Source: Dermatophilus congolensis (lineage in GTDB: Bacteria; Actinomycetota; Actinomycetes; Actinomycetales; Dermatophilaceae). Taken from it: a DNA stretch of 64,000 bases. Under the pieces are notes generated by a model. The model saw only the letters and a program-made list of their open reading frames with translations, was not told where the DNA came from and did not search any database. Of the stretch, positions 17,705 through 24,968 are shown in pieces. Location: contig JAUNUP010000006.1 in the NCBI GenBank assembly GCA_030538115.1, positions 124,001-188,000 of the forward strand, given 5' to 3'. Each line of letters starts with the position of its first letter. Within the stretch, counting starts at the first letter, position 1. Position numbers and translations under genes: made by a program.

Positions 17705-18259
17705 ATGAGTCTCGACCTGAGCGCAGAACTGCTCGACCAGCTCACCTGGCACTGGGAAAACCAGCTTCGCCCCCGCCTCGACGGGCTCACCGACGACGAA
17801 TATCTGTGGGAGCCCGTGTCCGGCTGCTGGAACGTGCGCCCCCGCGGCACGAGCACCGCCGCCATGGCGGCGGGCAGTGGCGAGATGACGATCGATTTTG
17901 AGTTTCCGCCTCCTGAGCCTGCGCCGGTCACGACGATTGCGTGGCGCATCGGCCACATCGTCGTCGGAGTCTTCGGCGCCCGCGTGGCCGGACACTTCGG
18001 CGGCCCTGCCATCGACTACTTCACCCACGACTACCCCGCCAACGCCTCCGCGGCCCTGGCTCAACTCGACGAGCAATACGCGGCGTGGTGCGCCGGAGTT
18101 CGCAGCCTCGACGAGGCCGCCCTCGCCGCCCCCAGCGGCCCAGCGGAGGGCCCGTGGGCCGACCGGTCCATGACAACGCTCGTGCTGCACATCCACCGCG
18201 AAGCCATCCACCACGGAGCCGAGATCGCACTTCTCCGCGACCTGTACGCCCACCGCTGA
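17705..18259 (+). CDS. DinB-family protein
   Basis: A 184-residue DinB-fold protein. The N-terminal helix LDQLTWHWENQLRPRLDGL, a central IAWRIGHIVVGVFG and the C-terminal LVLHIHREAIHHGAEIALLRDL give the three-histidine metal site usual for the family. In actinobacteria these proteins are thiol (mycothiol)-dependent enzymes or unknown. The start ATG at 17705 was chosen as the first Met after the promoter-like CATAGTG and fits the family N-terminus; no strong ribosome-binding site is visible, so the mRNA may have a very short leader. It is divergent from the phasin-like gene. Confidence 0.85.
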   Translation: MSLDLSAELLDQLTWHWENQLRPRLDGLTDDEYLWEPVSGCWNVRPRGTSTAAMAAGSGEMTIDFEFPPPEPAPVTTIAWRIGHIVVGVFGARVAGHFGGPAIDYFTHDYPANASAALAQLDEQYAAWCAGVRSLDEAALAAPSGPAEGPWADRSMTTLVLHIHREAIHHGAEIALLRDLYAHR

Positions 18260-18276
18260 GATCCCCTCGACGCGGC

Positions 18277-18310
18277 GGAGGGCGGCGGGAACCTCGTCCC
18301 GCCGCCCTCC
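18277..18310. terminator. strong bidirectional hairpin
   Basis: GGAGGGCGGCGGGA (18277-18290) and TCCCGCCGCCCTCC (18297-18310) are a perfect 14-base stem with a 6-base loop. It lies between two convergent stop codons (DinB gene at 18259, HbhA-like gene at 18359) and is likely to end transcription from both sides, although no U-tract follows. Confidence 0.75.
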
Positions 18311-18358
18311 GGCGTCGTACTGCTTGCTGGTGCTGTTGTGGCTGCTGGTGCTACTGCG

Positions 18359-19186
18359 TCACGCGCCGGCAGCCTCGTCGGCGGCCTGCAGGCGAGCGCG
18401 CAACTCGTCGAGCGTGCCCTCTTGATCGAGGCCTAGGCGCTCGCAGGCCTTGCGGAGCTGGTTGCTGTTCATGAGGCGGTAGTTGCGCTTCTTCGGACCG
18501 ACGGGCGCAGCCGTCGGCGCAGCGACAGTGGCGGTAGGCACCGCAGCCACCGCCGCAGCCACGCTGACACCTTCGGTCGCAGCGGGTGCGGCCTTCTTCA
18601 CCGCAGGCTTGGCCGCCGGAGCCTTCGCAACAGCCGCCTTCTTCGCGGGCTCAGCCTTCTTCGCAGCAGGGGCGGGCTTGGCGGCCGCAGCAGGCTTGGG
18701 CTTCTCGGGCGCGGCCGGCTTGGCGGCAGGCTTGGCAGCAGGGGCGGCCGGCTTGGGCTTCTCTGTCTTGGCCGCAGGAGCCGCCTCGGTCTTGAGCTCA
18801 GCCTTCGGCTCGGTCTTCACGAGCGGCACCGGCGCGGCCTTGGGCTCGTCGGCGGGCTTGCGGCCGACCAGGCCGGAGACGACCTCGTCGACCCGCTCCT
18901 TACCCCGCTCCTGGAGCTTGCCGACGTTCTCGGCGGCGCCCTTGACGAACGCGACCGGCGTGCCGACAGCCTTCTTGGTGACGGTGCGCTGCACCTCGAC
19001 CACCGACTTCATGCCGTCGAAGAAGGCGTCGATGGGCTTGTTCGGGTCGAGGTTGCGCGGATCGAGGTCGGGCATCGACGGGGTCGGGAGGTGCTTGGCC
19101 ACCTCGTTGGTGACACTTTCGACGCTCTCGGCTACCTTGCGTCGTGCTTTACGTGTGGATTCGATCGGGTCGGTGAACCGGGCCAC
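18359..19186 (-). CDS. HbhA/phasin-like protein with Lys/Ala/Pro-rich tail
   Basis: A 275-residue protein. Residues 1-110 are helical and share PSMPDLDP, PIDAFFDGM and QRTVTKKAVG with the phasin-like protein at 16903-17466. Residues about 115-225 are a low-complexity region of Lys, Ala and Pro blocks (KPAAPAAKPAAKPAAPEKPK), like the heparin-binding tail of mycobacterial HbhA or histone-like tails. The last 35 residues (YRLMNSNQLRKACERLGLDQ) resemble a SAP/Rho-N-like nucleic-acid-binding motif. Possible roles are granule coat, DNA/RNA tether or surface adhesin. The XRE regulator gene just upstream parallels Rv0474-Rv0475(hbhA) in Mycobacterium tuberculosis. Confidence 0.75.
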   Translation of the reverse strand: MARFTDPIESTRKARRKVAESVESVTNEVAKHLPTPSMPDLDPRNLDPNKPIDAFFDGMKSVVEVQRTVTKKAVGTPVAFVKGAAENVGKLQERGKERVDEVVSGLVGRKPADEPKAAPVPLVKTEPKAELKTEAAPAAKTEKPKPAAPAAKPAAKPAAPEKPKPAAAAKPAPAAKKAEPAKKAAVAKAPAAKPAVKKAAPAATEGVSVAAAVAAVPTATVAAPTAAPVGPKKRNYRLMNSNQLRKACERLGLDQEGTLDELRARLQAADEAAGA

Positions 19187-19266
19187 GAGAACTCCTTGCC
19201 GGGGGACAGGTCAGAAGGCGACGGGGAGTTCGGCTGTGGTCCAACACGAGCTCACGCCTGATTGAA

Positions 19267-19295
19267 ATGCTAAGCAATCAGAGCGTGTCATTCAA
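19267..19295 (-). promoter_or_regulatory. promoter of the HbhA-like gene with the shared motif
   Basis: On the minus strand: -35 TTGAAT (19290-19295), 17-base spacer, -10 TAGCAT (19267-19272), continuing TTTCAATCAGG. The TARYATTTCAATCA block matches the promoter at 17583-17611, which supports joint control of the two paralogues. Confidence 0.6.
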
Positions 19296-19395
19296 GGAAA
19301 TTTGGTGTGACACGTCCACTACGACCTGCATGATCGTGAATGAGAGGTAGCGCCTCGGGTGTTAAGTAGCACCGAACACCGCAGGTCAGCGGGCA

Positions 19396-19767
19396 CTACG
19401 AGGTCGACAGAAATGCCTTGTACATCGTGATCATCGCCTCACGTTGTTCACGCGTCAGCCGCGTGTCGGAGCGGAGCGCTGCCAGTGTGCGGGCCTGCGA
19501 GTCTTCGGGTTCACCGGCGGCTGCACCGCGCCCTGGCCCCAAGCCCACCTGAGCGAGCAACGACTCGGGGGCGATGTTGAGGGCACCGGCGATGGACCCG
19601 AGAACCTTCAGCGAGGGCTGATGCAACCCGCGCTCGACCTGAGAGAGGTACGCGTTCGACACATTGCTCAGCGAAGCGAGCTGGCGCAGCGACATGTCGG
19701 CCATCTGACGCTGCCCGCGGATGTACGCACCCAGCACCGATCCCGACTTGCCCTCTTCTTTCGCCAT
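19396..19767 (-). CDS. XRE-family transcriptional regulator
   Basis: A 123-residue protein with a helix-turn-helix at about residues 12-70: LGAYIRGQRQMADMSLRQLA, then NVSNAYLSQVERGLHQPSLK. The C-terminal part (about 85-123) has an Arg-rich helix LTREQREAMITMYKAFL. It resembles the XRE regulators located next to hbhA in mycobacteria (Rv0474). It lies upstream of the HbhA-like gene on the same strand and probably controls it and the phasin-like gene. Its own promoter carries the same TTTCGAACA-like element, suggesting autoregulation. The start at 19767 comes directly after the -10 box, so the mRNA is probably leaderless. Confidence 0.88.
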   Translation of the reverse strand: MAKEEGKSGSVLGAYIRGQRQMADMSLRQLASLSNVSNAYLSQVERGLHQPSLKVLGSIAGALNIAPESLLAQVGLGPGRGAAAGEPEDSQARTLAALRSDTRLTREQREAMITMYKAFLSTS

Positions 19768-19774
19768 GTTCGAA

Positions 19775-19780
19775 ATGTTA
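19775..19780 (-). promoter_or_regulatory. -10 box for a leaderless mRNA of the XRE gene
   Basis: TAACAT (minus strand) lies seven bases before the ATG at 19767, so transcription should begin at or beside the start codon. No Shine-Dalgarno sequence is present. The following TTTCGAACA resembles the motif after the -10 of the two phasin-like genes. No clear -35 is visible. Confidence 0.5.
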
Positions 19781-19963
19781 CGCGCCGACTCGCCCTTTCG
19801 GGAGATATCCCGCCCACCAGCGGGATGTCTCTCAACCACTCGACACCCCCCTCCGGGCGGGGCGAAGAGGCACCGACACCCACTGTCACCAGCGCTCGCA
19901 CGCGCGTGCCCCTCCCGCCACAGTGGCGGGAGGGGCACGCGTCGGTTGCGCTGGGCGCGCGCC

Positions 19964-21502
19964 TCAGTCGTCGGAGAGGTCGCGACGTAGGTCGATCTTG
20001 AGCACCTTGCCCTGGGCGTTGCGCGGCAGCTCATCCACGATGTGCAGGCGCAGCGGCAGCTTGTACCGGGCGAGCCTGGTGGTGGCGAATTCGCGCAGCT
20101 CCTCCAGCGTGAGCTCCTTGCCGGGTGCCAGCTTGACTACGGCGGTCACGGCCTCGCCCCACTTCGGGTCGGGCAGGCCGACGACCGCGACTTCGGCCAC
20201 CGACGGGTGCTCGAAGAGCACGTTCTCGACCTCGGCCGGGTAGACGTTCTCGCCACCGGTGATGACGAGGTCTTTGATGCGGTCGACGATGTAGTAGAAG
20301 CCGTCGTCGTCGCGGCGGCCGAGGTCGCCGGTGTGGAACCAACCGGCCTCGTCGAACGCGGCGGCGGTCGCCTCCGGCTTGTTCCAGTAGCCGATCGTCA
20401 CGTTGGGGCCGCGCAGGCAGATCTCGCCGACCTCGTTGTTGCCCTCGATGTCACCGTTGCCGTCGACGAGCTTGGCCTCGATGAACATCGCCGGCACACC
20501 GCACGAGCCGAGCTTGGTGAGCGAGTGCTCGCCCACGAGGAAGATCGCGGCCGGCGCGGTCTCGGAGAGGCCGTAACCCTGCAGCATCTGGATGCCGCGG
20601 TCGTGGTAGGTCTGCAGCACGTGGCTGGGCACCGGGGCGCCACCGCAGACGGCGAGACGCACGGAGCTCAGGTCGGCGTCTTCGAATTCGTCGAGCGCCA
20701 TGACGCCGATGAACATGGCCGGCACACCGAACAGTGTGTTGACCTTGTACTTCTCGATGTCGGCGAGGAACTGCTGCGGCTTGAAGTTGCGCTGAAGCAC
20801 AACGCGACCGCCACGCATCCACGTCGTCGGGATCGTGACGTTGAGGCCCGCCACGTGGAAGAGCGGGGCCACCGACAGTGTGACGTCTTCGGTCGAGATG
20901 CCGTCGATGAGGTTGAACAGCGACTGCGTGTTCCACCACATGTTCGAGTGCGTGAGCTGGGCGCCCTTGGGGTAGCCCGTGGTGCCCGAGGTGTAGATGA
21001 TGATCGCCACCGAGTCTTCGGTGACGTTGCCCGGCAGGTCGAGCGGCTCGGTCTCCGAGACGAGCAGGTCGAAGGCCTCCCAGGCGTCGCGGGTGCCCTC
21101 GACTCCGACGAAGACGCGGGCCGGGAGGTCGTCGCGAATGCTGTCGATGCCCTCTTGACGCCCGGCGTCGGCAACGACCGCGGTGGCCGCCGAGTCGCTG
21201 AGGATGTACTGCATCTCGCCGGGCGAGAGGCGGAAGTTGATCGGCACGAAGATGGCACCGAGGCGGTAGGAGGCCAGCATGGTGATAAAGAACGCCGGGT
21301 GGTTCTCGCCGGTGTAAGCCACGCGGTCACCGAAGCGCACTCCGCGGTCACGCAGCGCCGCAGCTACGCGGTCGACTTCATCGAGCAGCTGAGCGTAGGT
21401 CCAGTCACGTCCTTCGAAGGTCAGGGCGATGCGGTTGCCAGAGCGGGCCGCGCGCATCGCGAACCATGCTCCGTAGGAAATCTTCGATGGCTGACGCTGC
21501 AT
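19964..21502 (-). CDS. long-chain-fatty-acid--CoA ligase (acyl-CoA synthetase)
   Basis: A 512-residue AMP-forming enzyme of the ANL superfamily that activates a carboxylic acid to acyl-AMP and then acyl-CoA. The P-loop YTSGTTGYPKG is at about residues 170-180, followed by YGLSETAP (about 305-312), the hinge TGDLGRRDDDGFYYIVDR and the catalytic lysine in the C-terminal NAQGKVLK. Length and motifs fit FadD-type ligases. The ATG at 21502 is preceded by GGAGGG; the longer open frame upstream is not needed. It may supply acyl-CoA to fatty-acid oxidation, such as the dehydrogenase at 2710. A MarR regulator is encoded divergently 430 bases away. Confidence 0.93.
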   Translation of the reverse strand: MQRQPSKISYGAWFAMRAARSGNRIALTFEGRDWTYAQLLDEVDRVAAALRDRGVRFGDRVAYTGENHPAFFITMLASYRLGAIFVPINFRLSPGEMQYILSDSAATAVVADAGRQEGIDSIRDDLPARVFVGVEGTRDAWEAFDLLVSETEPLDLPGNVTEDSVAIIIYTSGTTGYPKGAQLTHSNMWWNTQSLFNLIDGISTEDVTLSVAPLFHVAGLNVTIPTTWMRGGRVVLQRNFKPQQFLADIEKYKVNTLFGVPAMFIGVMALDEFEDADLSSVRLAVCGGAPVPSHVLQTYHDRGIQMLQGYGLSETAPAAIFLVGEHSLTKLGSCGVPAMFIEAKLVDGNGDIEGNNEVGEICLRGPNVTIGYWNKPEATAAAFDEAGWFHTGDLGRRDDDGFYYIVDRIKDLVITGGENVYPAEVENVLFEHPSVAEVAVVGLPDPKWGEAVTAVVKLAPGKELTLEELREFATTRLARYKLPLRLHIVDELPRNAQGKVLKIDLRRDLSDD

Positions 21503-21934
21503 CTGCCCTCCAGGCTTCTCATGAGGATCCTCATTGATCGTTCGACGGAGAGTGACGCACCTCACCGCGACGTGTCCATCCAGCCTTTCAGGCGGTTCCG
21601 CTGTGCGGAGCCGATCAGCCAACTCCCCGGACGTATCGTGAGACTTTTGCCTACCCCGTGATGTTCGAACTCTGACAAAACTAGCGGATGAGACGTACAC
21701 CACATTCCGAGGGCACAGGCCGATTTCGGCATGAAGAACTGGAGCAAGCGCCCGCATCTGTGCAGGCCACCGACATCGCGAGCTCCGAAACGCTGCCGTT
21801 GGCAATGCTTACCCCATCGATCATCGGCAACTGCCGCACGACGGAAAATCCCCTACTCGCCGGTAAGCGTGAGACAAGCGGCGGTTAATGTGGTGCCATC
21901 GCAGGACATCGGGGGGAAGTGACAGGGGCTATAC
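21503..21934. other. intergenic region between acyl-CoA synthetase and MarR genes
   Basis: 432 bases without a supported gene. This is the divergent promoter region for the ligase (minus) and MarR regulator (plus), so a MarR operator is expected, but I do not see a clear long palindrome. Confidence 0.4.
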
Positions 21935-22525
21935 ATGACCACGATCAGCGAAGGGCCGATGCACGAGGCTGAGGCTCCTCCGCAAACCGAAACCGGGCCG
22001 CCCGCTCCGCTCCCCGTGCATGCGGCAAGCCACCCGGATTATCTCTCGGTGATCACCGACGCCACGAAGAAGCGCGACCCCGACCTCGACTGGTCGGTCT
22101 TCCGCATCGGCCTGCAGCTGACGCGCCTGTCGAACCTGCACTTCCAGCGCTCCGACCGCGACGTCCGACGCGAGCACGGCCTGACGTGGAGCGGATTCCA
22201 CGTCATGTTCATCGTGTGGCACTACGGCCCCCTCGAGGCCAACGAGATCGCGCGATTGTCGGGCGTGACGAGGCAATCGGTCTCCAGCGGCCTGGCCACG
22301 CTGGAGAGGCTCGGGCTCATCCACCGCGAACGCAGCACGGTTGACCGTCGCCGCGTGAACGTTTCTCTCACCGCACAGGGCCGGCAGCGGGTGCGCGACG
22401 CCCTGCGCACGCAGAACGCCAACGAGGTTCTCTGGTACCAGGGCCTCGACGCGGCCGAGCGCGAACAACTCGTCGCCCTCATGACCAAGGCGACCGAGAG
22501 CCTGCGCGCCCACCGGCACGACTAG
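21935..22525 (+). CDS. MarR-family transcriptional regulator
   Basis: A 196-residue winged-helix protein. The first 40 residues are a hydrophilic extension. The DNA-binding part is at about residues 85-150, with LEANEIARLSGVTRQSVSSG as recognition region and LIHRERSTVDRRRVNVSLTA as the wing typical of MarR proteins. It is divergent from the acyl-CoA synthetase gene, which is its most likely target by analogy with MarR regulators of fatty-acid and aromatic catabolism. The effector is unknown. Confidence 0.9.
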   Translation: MTTISEGPMHEAEAPPQTETGPPAPLPVHAASHPDYLSVITDATKKRDPDLDWSVFRIGLQLTRLSNLHFQRSDRDVRREHGLTWSGFHVMFIVWHYGPLEANEIARLSGVTRQSVSSGLATLERLGLIHRERSTVDRRRVNVSLTAQGRQRVRDALRTQNANEVLWYQGLDAAEREQLVALMTKATESLRAHRHD

Positions 22526-22588
22526 GCCGCATCCGTTCGTGGCACGGCCGCGCATGCGGGCCTAGCGAGCGCGGCCGGCCTGGCGGGC

Positions 22589-23641
22589 TCACTCGGCCCG
22601 CTGACCCGGCCTGGCCGCCTGTCCCGCCCCGATACCGACAGCGGGTTCGATCGTTCGCAGCGGACCCGATGTCGGGTTCAGCACCTCCACGCGCGCGGGC
22701 TGCACCGCGCCGTCGTCGCGGGCAGACATCGCCACCCAGGTCACGCCGAACGACGCCGCCCCCAGCAAGGCCAGCCCGACCACTGCGCCGACCATGCGCT
22801 TGCGCCGGGTGTTTCGGGCGGAGGCATCGGGCCGGGGTGCCGTCGCGGGAGCGGGAGCGGGGCCACGTTCGCGCGCCGCAGGCGAGGGCACCGATGTGGG
22901 CCGCGGTCGACGCGCACGACGGGGCTTCGCCGCAGGTCGCGCCACGCGCGCCGGACGCCTGCGGGTGGGCTCGTGGTCTCCGGAGAGGCGGTACACGCGC
23001 TCCTCGTCGGCTCCGGCGGCTTCTTCGGCTCCAGCCGTCTCGCTCGCTGCGACGGAGTCCTCGCCGTTGGTGCCGGAGCCCGCATCGGTGGCTGTGCTCG
23101 GCGCCGCGGGCTGCCGGCGCGGCGCCGGCTCCTCGTCGGCCAGCGTGATCGCGAATACCGACAGCTGCGCCGCGACCTCACTGGCACCTGCGGGGCGGTG
23201 AGCCGGATCGGGGTCGAGGAGGCTTTCGATGACACACCACAGGGGTTCGGCGATGCCCTCGGGCCGCTCGGGCTCACCGAACACACGCGAGGGGGCGCGT
23301 TCGGACTCGCCCTGCGTGTGCTCCCGCGTCGCGGTCGGGCGCTGCCCGCACGACATCTCGTAGAGCAACGCGCCCAGGGCGTGCAGGTCGCATGCCACGG
23401 TGGCGTTCGGGTTCTCGTGGCCTGGCCTGCCCGTCAGCTCGACGCGACCTGACTCAGGATCGACGAGGACGTCCACGGGATTCAGCGGGCCGTGCAGTTC
23501 ACCGCGCTCGTGCAGTGACGCGAGTTCGAGTGCCACCTGGGCGGCGATGCGGCAGATGCGCGAGGGCGGGAGTTCGTGCCCTGCGGGTACGTCGAGCAGG
23601 CTCTGCAGGCGCACCGGCATGTACTCCTCGGTTGCCCCCAT
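22589..23641 (-). CDS. membrane-anchored pseudokinase-like protein
   Basis: A 350-residue protein with a degraded eukaryotic-type kinase C-lobe. LHERGELHGPLNPVDVLVDP (residues 43-62) aligns with the catalytic loop, but the HRD aspartate is missing (HGPLNP). TGRPG (70-74) stands where DFG should be, and CDLHALGALLYEMSCGQRP (84-102) resembles the F-helix. The N-lobe with its glycine loop and lysine is absent. A long Ala/Pro/Arg linker (170-282) leads to one TM segment (283-305) and a 45-residue outer tail. The layout recalls Ser/Thr kinases of the PknB type or MviN-like pseudokinases. Catalysis is very unlikely; a scaffold or phosphopeptide-sensor role in cell-wall control is an inference. Confidence 0.72.
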   Translation of the reverse strand: MGATEEYMPVRLQSLLDVPAGHELPPSRICRIAAQVALELASLHERGELHGPLNPVDVLVDPESGRVELTGRPGHENPNATVACDLHALGALLYEMSCGQRPTATREHTQGESERAPSRVFGEPERPEGIAEPLWCVIESLLDPDPAHRPAGASEVAAQLSVFAITLADEEPAPRRQPAAPSTATDAGSGTNGEDSVAASETAGAEEAAGADEERVYRLSGDHEPTRRRPARVARPAAKPRRARRPRPTSVPSPAARERGPAPAPATAPRPDASARNTRRKRMVGAVVGLALLGAASFGVTWVAMSARDDGAVQPARVEVLNPTSGPLRTIEPAVGIGAGQAARPGQRAE

Positions 23642-23745
23642 TACCCCACTCCCCCAACAGAATCCACCGCGTCGTGTTCGTTTCTGCGCCGGGCGTTCTC
23701 GCGTTCGCCGGGCTGTCTTCACCCTAGTGCGCGCTCCGGTCTGCG

Positions 23746-24717
23746 TCAGCAGCCCGCGCCCATCGGCTCCGCGAATGCGGCTGCCCACTCGGCGATCTCG
23801 GTGAGGTCGCGGGTGCCCTGCTCGAACGTGGGCGCCAGGACCGAAATTGACGTCCCGACGCTGCCGCCTCCCGCAACCGGCACGACCGCGATCTGGCGCA
23901 CGAGGTATTCCGAGTCGATCGGCCCCCAACCGCCCTTCACCGCCGCTCCCTCCACTGCCCAGAACCCCCACTGCTGCGTCTGACTGACCCGGCGCATGTG
24001 CGACAGCACGACGCCTGCCTCGGGCTGGCACGGCAGGTGAGCGGCGAAGCTCGCGGCGTCCGCGTTGCGCCACTGCATCTGACCGAACGACGAGAACGGC
24101 GGCCGTGACCTTCCAGGCGGAACCTCGGTGGTCGCGTCTCCGGAGGCGCGCAGCACCGCCTCCATCGCGCGGGCCGCGGTGGGGCCTTGCCCGAGCCCGC
24201 TCCACAGGCGGGCGGCGGCGGGGTTGTCGGAGTCGCGGATCGAGATCGTCACATCGGCCTGCGTCGCCTGCCCCCGGCTGTTGCGCAGGGCCGCGAGCGC
24301 CAGCGGCACCTTCGAGATCGACCACGCGACTTCCGGATCGTTCACGCCCGCGCGCAGCACACGACCTCCGCCCACCGGCATCAGCGCGATCCCCGCCGAG
24401 CCCGACAGACGCCTGCGCATGGCCTCGAACCCCTCGGTGAAAGCCTCGGCCTCGCGAGCCACGGCCGTCGGCCACGGAGTCGTCGCGGGTGAGCGGCTGC
24501 CGGATGCGGTCGGCGCGGGCGTATTTGAGGGCATGGCCGCGATCGAGGGCATCGCTGTTGTCGAGGCAGTGGAGGGCGGAGCCGTGACCGTGACGGTGAC
24601 CGTCTCGCGATCGCCCGCGCTCACGCCACCGCACGCCGACAGGGCCAACGCGAGCGCGGTCGTCACGGCCACATGCGCGGTTGTGGCCCGTCGCCCCTTC
24701 AAGCGCTGCACCCTCAC
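23746..24717 (-). CDS. beta-lactamase-like serine hydrolase lipoprotein
   Basis: A 323-residue lipoprotein with lipobox ALSAC ending at C29 and a Thr/Ser/Pro-rich spacer (about 35-85). The penicillin-binding motifs are present: SISK at 133-136 (SxxK), SDN at 163-165 (SxN) and KGG at 261-263 (KTG-like). It thus belongs to the class A beta-lactamase/DD-peptidase fold group. The usual Glu166 omega loop is not evident, so it may be a peptidoglycan-related enzyme or substrate-binding relative, not a true lactamase. It lies just upstream of the pseudokinase gene on the same strand, 104 bases apart, and both face the envelope. Confidence 0.78.
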   Translation of the reverse strand: MRVQRLKGRRATTAHVAVTTALALALSACGGVSAGDRETVTVTVTAPPSTASTTAMPSIAAMPSNTPAPTASGSRSPATTPWPTAVAREAEAFTEGFEAMRRRLSGSAGIALMPVGGGRVLRAGVNDPEVAWSISKVPLALAALRNSRGQATQADVTISIRDSDNPAAARLWSGLGQGPTAARAMEAVLRASGDATTEVPPGRSRPPFSSFGQMQWRNADAASFAAHLPCQPEAGVVLSHMRRVSQTQQWGFWAVEGAAVKGGWGPIDSEYLVRQIAVVPVAGGGSVGTSISVLAPTFEQGTRDLTEIAEWAAAFAEPMGAGC

Positions 24718-24968
24718 ACCCCGATCATGCGTCGCGGAGAGGCCGCTGTCGTGACGAACGGACGCATCGACCAGCGCAAACCGTGTCTCCCGGCAGGCCC
24801 GCTCGTGTGTCGTGACACTGCCTCACGAGAAATGAGACGTGAATCAGGTTGTGCCGCAGCACGGTCCGTGAGCCGCCTTCATCGTCTCCGGCGACGGCCG
24901 ATGGGTACCCCTGGACCGGGTCGTCCGTCCACGACGCACGGCACCACAAGACACGTACTGGAGGCACG

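Noticed and set aside
22589..24634. A single 681-codon frame joining the pseudokinase with upstream DNA
   Set aside because: The upstream part is an Arg/Gly-rich shadow of the lipoprotein gene at 23746-24717; the pseudokinase starts at 23641 behind a ribosome-binding site.
23746..24717. A true class A beta-lactamase gene conferring resistance
   Set aside because: The third motif is KGG and no omega-loop Glu is recognised; the N-terminal lipobox and spacer suggest an envelope protein.
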